DNA from: Nannocystis punicea
Lineage (GTDB): Bacteria > Myxococcota_A > Polyangia > Nannocystales > Nannocystaceae
Assembly (NCBI RefSeq): GCF_026965555.1
Contig: NZ_CP114040.1
Coordinates: 1,426,001-1,490,000 of the forward strand
DNA length: 64,000 nucleotides
Direction of reading: 5' to 3'
Within the stretch, counting starts at the first letter, position 1. Every line of letters begins with the position of its first letter. Both the position numbers and the translations under genes were made by a program. The notes beneath the pieces are model-generated. The model did no database searches. It was given only the letters and a program-made list of their open reading frames with translations, and had not been told where the DNA came from. Below are positions 8,883 through 16,149 of this stretch, in pieces.

Positions 8883-10453
8883 CGGCGACGGCGGCGGAGC
8901 AGGCCCGCGAGGGCGAGCAGGGCGAGCGGGCCGCTCGCGGGCGCGTCGCTGCGGCAGCCGCAGCCGCTGTCGTCGTCGACGCCCGGGGAGGTGTCGCCGG
9001 CGGTGGCGCTGCCGCCGTCGGTGCCTGGTTGCGTGGTGGCGCCGCCGGTCGGCTCGCCGCTCGACGTCTCGCCGCTCGTGCCGCTCGGATTCGCGGTCGT
9101 CGGGCCGCCGGTCGGCTCGCCGGGATCACCGCTGGTGTCGCCGCCGGTGGTGGGATCGCCGGTGGGGTCGCCGCCGGTCGGATCGCCGGTGGTCGTGGTC
9201 TCGCCGCCGCTGCCGCCGGGGACCGGCAGGCCGCCGTTGCAGCCCTCGCCGTCGTACTCGATCGCGCCGATGTCGGGCGCGCCGTCGTTGCGATCGTTGC
9301 CGCAGTAATCGTCGGTGACCTCGGGCACCGCGAGGCCGAGGTCGACGAAGGCGGCGCCGTCGACCAGGGTGAAATCCTGCGCGGCCGGGTCGGCGAACCA
9401 CGCGGCGAATTGCTCGAGGGTGGCCTCGACGAGGTTGTTCTGCTTGTCGGTGACGGCGCCGTCGCGGTCGCGGATCTTGCCGTTCATCAGGTTGTTGTGG
9501 ACGACGCCGGTGGTCTCGGCGAAGCGCATGTCGACGCCGCCGGTGTTGTAGAGGGTGTTGTTGAGAATCTTCGAGTCGGCGCCGGCGTTGACGTAGATGC
9601 CGACGTCGGCCGGGCAGTTGAGGATCAGGTTGTTGCGCACGATCCCCCGCTCGTGCTCCGGCTTGCACGCGCCGTCCTCGCAGATCATGTCGGGCCCAGA
9701 GCCGCCGCCGCCGAGCGACAGGCCGAGGCGGACCTGGCCGCTGTGGAGCAGCTCGCACACGACCAGGTTGCGCTCGATGAGGCCGTCCTTCGAGTGGCCC
9801 TTGAGGAAGGCGGCGTAGCTGATGCCGTCGCCGCCGCCCTTGGCGTGGTCGTGGATGAAGTTGCCGCGGACGATCCACCGCTGGCCGCCGACGACGTCGA
9901 TCGGCGTGACCGGGTTGCCGGTGTCGCGGGGGGCCTCGTTGAAGAACTCGTTGTACTCGACGACGACGTCGTCGGGGTGCTCGTAGGCCATGTTCGGCCC
10001 GATCGGCTCGCCGTTGCCCTTGATCATGGCGTTGAAGCCGTGCAGGCGGTTGCCGACGATGTGCGTGCCGCTGGCGGCGCCGGTGACGTGGAAGGCGTGC
10101 TCGCAGTCGCTGTCGGCGGCGCAGATGCCCTCGATGTCGAGGCCCTCGAAGCGCCAGAACGGGGCGCGCACGTGGAAGCCCTCGACCGCGTCGAAGCGCA
10201 GCTTGGCCGCGCCCGGCTCGGCGGCGCGGACGACGATCGGGGCGTCGGCGGTGCCGGCCGCCTCGCAGGCGATCTTGCTCTGGTGCACCTCGTACTCGCC
10301 GGCGGCGAGGACGATGGTGTCGCCGGGCTGAGCGGCGGCGATGGCCTGCAGGAGCGCGTCGACGTCGGCCACCGGCACGTCGGCGGCCCGGGCCGTGGTG
10401 CCGGCCAATGCGGTGACGAGGAGCGACGAGACGACGAGGCGCAAGCGATGCAT
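8873..10453 (-). CDS. MYXO-CTERM right-handed beta-helix protein
   Basis: The product has 526 residues. A Sec signal peptide (to about residue 23, 'TTARA') is followed by a right-handed beta-helix with many Asn-ladder turns ('ILNNTLYNTGG', 'IVRNNLILNC') and an early 'AAQPGDTIVLAAGEY' motif typical of the chondroitinase-B/PL6-like beta-helix group. A Gly/Thr/Asp/Pro-rich linker of about 80 residues leads to a MYXO-CTERM signal: 'GCGC', a hydrophobic helix, and RRRRR near the end. It should be exported and anchored or sorted at the surface. Polysaccharide binding or cleavage is possible but I cannot identify catalytic residues. It is paralogous in layout to the protein at 32337-33890. Confidence 0.88.
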   Translation of the reverse strand: MHRLRLVVSSLLVTALAGTTARAADVPVADVDALLQAIAAAQPGDTIVLAAGEYEVHQSKIACEAAGTADAPIVVRAAEPGAAKLRFDAVEGFHVRAPFWRFEGLDIEGICAADSDCEHAFHVTGAASGTHIVGNRLHGFNAMIKGNGEPIGPNMAYEHPDDVVVEYNEFFNEAPRDTGNPVTPIDVVGGQRWIVRGNFIHDHAKGGGDGISYAAFLKGHSKDGLIERNLVVCELLHSGQVRLGLSLGGGGSGPDMICEDGACKPEHERGIVRNNLILNCPADVGIYVNAGADSKILNNTLYNTGGVDMRFAETTGVVHNNLMNGKIRDRDGAVTDKQNNLVEATLEQFAAWFADPAAQDFTLVDGAAFVDLGLAVPEVTDDYCGNDRNDGAPDIGAIEYDGEGCNGGLPVPGGSGGETTTTGDPTGGDPTGDPTTGGDTSGDPGEPTGGPTTANPSGTSGETSSGEPTGGATTQPGTDGGSATAGDTSPGVDDDSGCGCRSDAPASGPLALLALAGLLRRRRRHS

Positions 10454-10794
10454 GGCGCGACGGTAACACCGCGCCGACGCGCGTTCGCTGACGGGTCCGT
10501 GAAATTACTCGTCACCTCCGAGCCCCACCGTTCGCGACCGCGGGCCCCGAGCCGCGCGATTGTCGTGATGGTGATTCGGACATGTCGTGAAAGACATGTT
10601 CATGGGCGCGCGGCGGTCATGGCGCGCGGATGCGACCGGTGGACCGCCGGCGAGCCGAGCCGGCACGGCGCGAGGAGAGCGCGATCGAGCGATGCGCGCG
10701 GGCGCCGGCGGAGCCCGAGCGCGCGCCGGTTGAAATGCCGCGGCCTGGGCACTAGCCTCCTCTACCCGGCGGAAGGCTGCCGGGAGGTCCGGCG
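10454..10794. other. Divergent intergenic region
   Basis: This 341-bp gap lies between two divergently transcribed genes and must carry both promoters, which I could not identify with confidence. It contains a hairpin, ACATGTC (10580-10586) / GACATGT (10593-10599), with a 6-base loop. This is the only intergenic member of the GGACATGTCC family in the window that is not close to a stop codon. Confidence 0.5.
10580..10599. repeat. ACATGTC-N6-GACATGT hairpin in a divergent gap
   Basis: A perfect 7-bp stem with loop GTGAAA. It sits about 130 bp upstream of one start codon and 195 bp upstream of the other. A regulatory role is conceivable here because no gene ends nearby, but nothing shows this directly. 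Confidence 0.45.
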
Positions 10795-13700
10795 ATGGCG
10801 AAGCAGCGCGAGAGGCAGGGGCTCCGGCCGGTGCAGGACGTGGTCGGGCGGCTGCGCTTCGACGCGACGTTCGACGTGCGCCGGTTCGTCGTCGGCTACG
10901 AGGAGCGCTTCGCCGGCGTGCGCGAGGCGCCGCTCGCCGATTTCTTCGCCGGCGACAACGAGATCCCGTGGCACCGGATCTTCTTCATCAAGGCCGGCGA
11001 GCTGGTGGTGTGGGATCGGCGGGCGCGGGTCGACCTGGTCTTCGGGTCAGGTGACAGCCCGGCCCCCGATCACGCGGCGATCGCCCGCGCGTGCGCGCCG
11101 GCGCCGGTGGTCGCGCCGACGCCGACGCGGCGCGGCAAGTCACGCGCCGCGGGCCCGGCGGCGTTCGTGAGCCGGCCGTGCTTCCGCTTCGATCCGCTGC
11201 GCGGGGACTGGCTGCCGGTGGCGGCCGCGGGGCTGCACGAGGCGCGGGTCGAGGCGCTGCAGGTCGCGACCTACAACGTGCTGTTCGACCTCTACGAGCC
11301 GGAGCAGCTGTACACCGAGGCGCGCACGCCGGCGTGCCTCGAGCTGCTGCGCCGGCGCGACGCCGACATCCTCGCCCTGCAGGAGGTGACGCCGGACCGG
11401 TGGGCCGAGCTGCTGGCGGCGCCGTGGCTGCGCGAGAGCTACTACGTGTCCGAAGGGCCAGACGCCGAGGGGCTGCAGCCGTACGGGCAGGTGCTGCTGT
11501 CGCGCTGGCCGCTGGCGCTCGAGCTGCACGAGTTCTCGGCGCGCAAGCGGCTGGTGGTCGGGCGGCTGGCGCTGGCGGGGCGACGCCTGGCGATCGCGGC
11601 GGTGCACCTGACGAGCAACCGCAAGGCCGACGCCGACGACCGCCGCGCCGAGCAGGTGGCGGTGCTGGTCGAGCGGCTCGGCCGGGCCGACGTCGACGAC
11701 GCGCTGGTGCTCGGCGACTTCAACTTCGGCGACGGCGAGGAGGACCAGCAGCTGGGCCGCGCGGGGCTCGTCGACGTGTGGCGCGAGGTCCACCCGCACC
11801 ACCCGGGCTTCACCTTCGACCCGGTGGCCAACCCGCTGGCGGCGCTGGCGACCCGCACCGGCAGGGCGGCCCGCTTCGACCGCGCGCTGCTGCGCTCGCC
11901 GGCCGGGGCGCTGGCGGCCATCGACGCCACGCTGTTCGGGGACATGCCCTTTGCGACAGGTCCCGATGGACAGGGAATGTTCGCGTCGGACCACTTCGGC
12001 GTGTGCGCGCTCTTGCAGGTGGTCGCCGATGCCGACGCGGCGGCGCGCCGGGCCCGGCTGGCGGACGCGAGCCCGGTGCACCGCAGCGCCCTGGTGGTGA
12101 TCCCGCCGGCGCAGGCGTGGCCGCCGATCGAGGCGATCCGCGAGGGCCACGACCCGAGCCACGGGCGCTGGATGCCGCACATCAACCTGGTCTACGGGTT
12201 CGTGCCGGAGGAGCTGTTCGCCGACGCGGCGGCGGCGTTGACGGCGGCGCTGCGCGGGCTGCTGCCGCTGCGCGTGGAGCTGAAGGAGCTGCGCCGCTTC
12301 GACCACCGCGGCAGCACGACGGTGTGGATCGAGCCGATCAGCGATCCGCCCGGCGCGTTGATGGCCCTTCAGGCGGCCGCGGCGGCGCTGTTCCCCGGCT
12401 GCGACGAGCAGTCGTCGCGCGGGCCCGGGTTCGTGCCGCACCTGACGATCGCGCGGCTCACTGGCGGCGAGGCGGAGATCGCGGCCGCGATCGCGCGCTG
12501 GCAGGCGAGCTGGCGCCCGCTGTCGTTCACGGTCGAGGCGGTGCATCTGATCAGCCGCCGCGACGACGAGCCGTTCGCGATCCGGGCGTCGGTGCCGACC
12601 AGTCCCGAAGGACAGGTCGAGGCGGAGGGGCCGTGGGGGACGCTGCCGCCGTTCGGCCGCTGGCCGTCGCCGACGCACCAGCGGGTGACCGAGGCGTTCA
12701 AGCGGGCGACGGCGGCGGTGCGCGATGGTTCGCAGCTGCACGTGGTCGGCTCGGCGCGGCTCGGAGTGGCGCAGCCGGACGGCGACCTCGACCTGGTGTG
12801 GGCCGGCGAGGACGGGGTCCGGCGCGAGGAGCTGTTCGCGGCGGTGACGGAGCGGCTGGCCGCGGCCGGCGAGCTGCAGGCGGTGCGCACCGTGAAGAGC
12901 GCCGGGCTGCCTGTCCTGAAGTGCAGGTTCGAGGGGATCGCGGTCGACCTGCAGTACGCCGGGCTGCCGCCGCCGCTGCAGACGCGGGTGCTCGGGTCGC
13001 TCGACCCGGACGAGCTGGCGACCCTCGACGAGGCCAGCCGCCGCGCGGCGCTCGGCTGCATCGACGCCGACGCGCTGGTGTGGCTGGTCAGCGAGCACTT
13101 CGACTCCGGGGTGTTCCGCGAGACGCTGGCGCGCGTGCGCCGGTGGGCCCGCGCGCGCCAGCTCGACGCCGGCGCGTGGGGGCTGCTCGGCGGCTACACG
13201 TGGGCGATCGTGGCGGCCTGGGCGGTGCGCGCGGCCGGAGAGGCGGGGGTGGCTGCCGAGCCCGAGGCGCTCCTGCGGCACTTCTTCATGCTGCTGGCCG
13301 CCCGCACGCCGGGGGCGCCGATCGCCCTGGCGCCGCCGCCGGAGACCAGGGGCGGGCGCAAGCTGCTGTGGCCGATCTACACGCCGACGCCGCCGTCGTT
13401 CAATTCGGCGCGCCACGTGACGCGCTCGACCCTGATGCTGCTGCACGAGGAGCTGCGCCGCGGACACGCGCTGGCGAGCGCGGGCGACCCCGCGCTGACG
13501 AGCGCGGTCGATCCGGCGGCGCACGAGCGGCGGATCGAGCTGACGCTGACGGGCGCCGGAGACGAACCGGCCGAATGCATCGGCTGGCTCGAAGGACATG
13601 TGATGGGGCTGCTCCTGGCGCTCGAGGACGCAGGGGCGCGCGTGCGGCCGTACCCGCGACCGCTGCGCGCGGGCGAGTCGACCTGGGCCATCGGGCTCGC

Positions 13701-13818
13701 GGGCGGGGAGCCGGCGGCCCTCGCGGCCGCAGGGGCGGCGTTCGCGGGGAGCTTCGCGGCGTGGACGGAGCGGCCGACGGCGGCGGAGCTGACGGCGCGG
13801 TTGATCGCGGGGGCGTGA
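10795..13818 (+). CDS. Four-domain RNA end-processing/repair protein (MJ1316-EEP-2H-nucleotidyltransferase)
   Basis: The product has 1007 residues. Residues 5-85 match the MJ1316 (former DUF504) RNA cyclic-end recognition domain ('FVVGYEERF', 'IPWHRIFFIK'). Residues 155-408 form an endonuclease/exonuclease/phosphatase domain with N161 of 'YNVLFD', E197 of 'LALQEV', 'HLTSN', 'LGDFNFGD' and 'SDHFG'. Residues 430-600 form a 2H phosphoesterase (LigT/2'-5' RNA ligase) with both His motifs, H462 ('PHINLVYGF') and H549 ('PHLTIARL'). Residues 625-1000 form a poly(A)/CCA-type nucleotidyltransferase with 'GSARLG' (652), DGDLD (662-666) and a third Asp in 'VDLQY'. All active sites appear intact. Such fusions are known in predicted RNA-repair systems. 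It stands alone, without an operon partner. Two TGTCC..GGACA hairpins lie in its coding sequence, one in the linker between the 2H and nucleotidyltransferase domains. Confidence 0.88.
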   Translation: MAKQRERQGLRPVQDVVGRLRFDATFDVRRFVVGYEERFAGVREAPLADFFAGDNEIPWHRIFFIKAGELVVWDRRARVDLVFGSGDSPAPDHAAIARACAPAPVVAPTPTRRGKSRAAGPAAFVSRPCFRFDPLRGDWLPVAAAGLHEARVEALQVATYNVLFDLYEPEQLYTEARTPACLELLRRRDADILALQEVTPDRWAELLAAPWLRESYYVSEGPDAEGLQPYGQVLLSRWPLALELHEFSARKRLVVGRLALAGRRLAIAAVHLTSNRKADADDRRAEQVAVLVERLGRADVDDALVLGDFNFGDGEEDQQLGRAGLVDVWREVHPHHPGFTFDPVANPLAALATRTGRAARFDRALLRSPAGALAAIDATLFGDMPFATGPDGQGMFASDHFGVCALLQVVADADAAARRARLADASPVHRSALVVIPPAQAWPPIEAIREGHDPSHGRWMPHINLVYGFVPEELFADAAAALTAALRGLLPLRVELKELRRFDHRGSTTVWIEPISDPPGALMALQAAAAALFPGCDEQSSRGPGFVPHLTIARLTGGEAEIAAAIARWQASWRPLSFTVEAVHLISRRDDEPFAIRASVPTSPEGQVEAEGPWGTLPPFGRWPSPTHQRVTEAFKRATAAVRDGSQLHVVGSARLGVAQPDGDLDLVWAGEDGVRREELFAAVTERLAAAGELQAVRTVKSAGLPVLKCRFEGIAVDLQYAGLPPPLQTRVLGSLDPDELATLDEASRRAALGCIDADALVWLVSEHFDSGVFRETLARVRRWARARQLDAGAWGLLGGYTWAIVAAWAVRAAGEAGVAAEPEALLRHFFMLLAARTPGAPIALAPPPETRGGRKLLWPIYTPTPPSFNSARHVTRSTLMLLHEELRRGHALASAGDPALTSAVDPAAHERRIELTLTGAGDEPAECIGWLEGHVMGLLLALEDAGARVRPYPRPLRAGESTWAIGLAGGEPAALAAAGAAFAGSFAAWTERPTAAELTARLIAGA
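11942..11980. repeat. In-frame GGACA-family hairpin (EEP domain)
   Basis: ACATGCCCT (11942-11950) faces AGGGAATGT (11972-11980) with one mismatch, enclosing GTCCCGATGGAC. It is translated as 'ATGPDGQGM', between the EEP core and its final 'SDHFG' motif. The 'GPDGQ' segment resembles the 'SPEGQ' encoded by other in-gene copies. Confidence 0.45.
12597..12618. repeat. In-frame GGACA-family hairpin (interdomain linker)
   Basis: GTCC-CGAA-GGAC (12602-12613) forms the inner stem and GACC/GGTC the outer stem, with one A:A mismatch between them. It is translated as 'TSPEGQ' in the linker between the 2H and nucleotidyltransferase domains, where an extra peptide would be tolerated. Confidence 0.55.
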
Positions 13819-14104
13819 CAGACGCCTGACAGCAGGTCGGCTCGAGAGCAATGCACGGCCGGGGTCGTGGCGAGGCGTGACGCCTTCGCCGCACAGATCT
13901 TCCTCGACGGGTCACGCTGCGGCGTCAGCACGCCTCAAGTCGCATGAAACGGGCTGTCCGTCGCGACGGACGCGCGCGCCGGCGCCTCTGATCGGCCGAA
14001 GGCGTGTCTCTGCGCGCCGGCGCACTCTCGGCTCGAGCCGAGATTGCGCGCTCGACTTCTTGCCCCAGCGACATCGAGGTTCGGCGCGGGTTGTAGGCCG
14101 GCGT

Positions 14105-15979
14105 ATGCGACAGCTTCCATTTGTTCTCTTCCCTGCGTTGCTCGCGGCATGTCCCGGGGCTCCTGGCGATACGACCGCGACCGCCACCACCGACGGCACG
14201 GCCTCGACGACGACTGGCACCGCCGATACGACGAGCACGCCATCCACCACGGCGCACGAGCCGACCACGACGAACCCGGGCACCGAGACCCAGGGGAGCG
14301 TGACGAGCGTCGAGTCGACCACGACGGACGACCCGACGGCGGTCGATCCGACGACGCTCGACACGACGACGACGCTCGACACGACGACGACGCTCGATAC
14401 GACGTCGAGCAGCACGACGACGCTCGACACCACGACGGGCGAGACCACCGTCGCGGACACCAGCACGAGCACGGACACGACGGACACCGGCGTCTCCGGT
14501 GATTGCGTCCCCGGCGACTCGCAGACCTGCTACAGCGGACCGGGCGGCACCGAAGGCGTCGGGAAGTGCATCGCCGGCGAGCGGCAGTGCCTCCCGGACC
14601 AGACCTGGGGGCCGTGCGAGGGCGAGGTGGTGCCGGCGCCCGAGACCTGCGACGAGGCCGGCGACGAGGACTGTGACGGCGCCGACCCGTGCGTGGGCGA
14701 CGGCGCCTATGCGTGGGGTCTGACCTTCGGCGAGGGCGGCAACGACGAGGGCGAGCGCGTCGTGTTCGACGGCGCCGGCAACCTCGTGCTCGCCGCGTGG
14801 GGCGACGGCCCGATCGATTTCGGCGGCGGTCCGCTGGTCAACGCCGGCCACGACGTGTTCCTGGCCAAGTTTTCGCCCGCGGGCGACCTCCTGTGGGGCA
14901 AGCGCTTCGGCGACGCGAGCGCCCAGGGCGGCCCCAACTACGGCCTGGCGACCACGCCCACCGGTGAGATCGTCCTGGCCGGCGGGTTCGTCGGCGCGAT
15001 CGACTTCGGCGGCGGTCCGCTGCAGAACCCGTCGCAGTTCAGCGATCTCTTCCTCGTCAAGTTGAACGGCGACGGCGGGCATGTGTGGAGCAAGTCGTTC
15101 CACTCCGGGGGCGGAGCGGGGCCGTCCGATCTGGCAGTCGCCAAGAATGGGGACATCCTGGTCACCGGCAATTTCCGCACCTCCCTCGACCTCGGCGGTG
15201 GCCCTCTGGCCAGCGCCGGCGAGACAGACATCTTCGTCGGCAGGCTCACGTCCGCCGGCGCGCACGTGTGGAGCCGGGGCGTCGGCGATCCGACGGACCA
15301 GGTCGTCTCCGGCATCGACGTCGATGCGACCGGCAATGCTTACGTGACCGGGTGGTTCCACGGCACCATCGACCCCGGGAGCGGTCCGCTCGTCTGCGCC
15401 GGCTCCGACGACATCTTCCTGTTCAAGCTCGACCCCACAGGCGACGCGGTGTGGGGCAAGCGCTTCGGCGACGCGGGCGCCCAGGACGCCCGCGGCGTGG
15501 CGGTCGACGGCAAGGGGCGCGTCACGATCACGGGTGCTGCCGATGACGTCGACTTCGGCGGCGGCCTGCTGGACGGACCCTCGGTCATCAGCTACCTCGC
15601 CCAGTTCGACAGCGACGGGGCGCATCTGTGGAGCCGCGAGCTCTGCGTCGACAGCTCGCTCGCCGAGGACGTGGCCACGGACGGCCTCGACAACATCCTC
15701 GTCACGGGTACTTTCAGGAACACGTGCGAGCTCGGCGGCGTCCCGCTCGTGTCGGCCGACAAGTGGGACGTGTTCGTCGGCAAGTTCAGCCCGGTGGGGC
15801 AACACGGGTGGAGCAAGCGGCTCGGGGGCGCTCAGGACCAATTCACCGCCAATGTCGCCGGGTCGGCCGGGGGCTCCGTCGCCGTGACCGGCACCTTCTA
15901 CGGCGGCATCGACCTCGGCAGCGGCGTCGAGGCCCCCAAGGGCGGCCGGGACGGCTTCGTCGTCGTGTTCGATCCGTGA
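14105..15979 (+). CDS. SBBP-repeat surface lipoprotein
   Basis: The product has 624 residues. The signal peptide ends at 'LLAACPG' (lipobox). A Thr/Asp/Ser linker of about 115 residues contains 18-bp tandem repeats in the DNA (LDTTTT units). A Cys-rich module ('CYSGPGGTEGVGKCIAGERQC', 'ETCDEAGDEDCDG') follows, then about nine blades of the bacterial SBBP/beta-propeller kind: each has 'DVFLAKFSPAGDLLWGKRFG'-like and 'GNLVLAAWGDGPIDFGGGPL'-like halves. The protein should be exposed on the outer membrane. No enzymatic motif is seen. ATG 14105 was chosen because it begins the signal peptide; an open frame continues upstream but is Arg-rich and unlikely to be translated. It converges on the next gene. 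Confidence 0.88.
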   Translation: MRQLPFVLFPALLAACPGAPGDTTATATTDGTASTTTGTADTTSTPSTTAHEPTTTNPGTETQGSVTSVESTTTDDPTAVDPTTLDTTTTLDTTTTLDTTSSSTTTLDTTTGETTVADTSTSTDTTDTGVSGDCVPGDSQTCYSGPGGTEGVGKCIAGERQCLPDQTWGPCEGEVVPAPETCDEAGDEDCDGADPCVGDGAYAWGLTFGEGGNDEGERVVFDGAGNLVLAAWGDGPIDFGGGPLVNAGHDVFLAKFSPAGDLLWGKRFGDASAQGGPNYGLATTPTGEIVLAGGFVGAIDFGGGPLQNPSQFSDLFLVKLNGDGGHVWSKSFHSGGGAGPSDLAVAKNGDILVTGNFRTSLDLGGGPLASAGETDIFVGRLTSAGAHVWSRGVGDPTDQVVSGIDVDATGNAYVTGWFHGTIDPGSGPLVCAGSDDIFLFKLDPTGDAVWGKRFGDAGAQDARGVAVDGKGRVTITGAADDVDFGGGLLDGPSVISYLAQFDSDGAHLWSRELCVDSSLAEDVATDGLDNILVTGTFRNTCELGGVPLVSADKWDVFVGKFSPVGQHGWSKRLGGAQDQFTANVAGSAGGSVAVTGTFYGGIDLGSGVEAPKGGRDGFVVVFDP

Positions 15980-16065
15980 GCGGTTCGACGCGAGCAACCT
16001 CGGCAAGTACGCGACGATCGGCGTCGAGCCGGGTCGGCGCCCGCGGATTGAATGCGTATAGTACA

Positions 16066-16095
16066 GAAGGACATGGACATTTCGCCATGTCCTTC
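16066..16095. terminator. Perfect 11-bp GGACATGG hairpin between convergent genes
   Basis: GAAGGACATGG (16066-16076) and CCATGTCCTTC (16085-16095) pair perfectly around an 8-base loop, ACATTTCG. It lies 86 bp after the stop of the plus-strand gene and 54 bp before the stop of the minus-strand gene. There is no U tract. It is one of the two strongest members of the family and is the best candidate for a bidirectional 3'-end signal. Confidence 0.55.
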
Positions 16096-16149
16096 GGCGC
16101 TATCGATGAGGTCGACCGGCAGCGCCGCGTCTGAACGCGGCCCGCGCGA

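Noticed and set aside
11140..13851. Minus-strand open frame of about 900 codons opposite the RNA-repair gene
   Set aside because: Arg/Gln/Leu-rich shadow of a gene with four recognisable domains on the other strand.
16066..16095. Reading the GGACATGTCC palindromes as LexA/SOS or other known operators
   Set aside because: The consensus does not match SOS boxes known to me, and most copies lie after genes, not before them.
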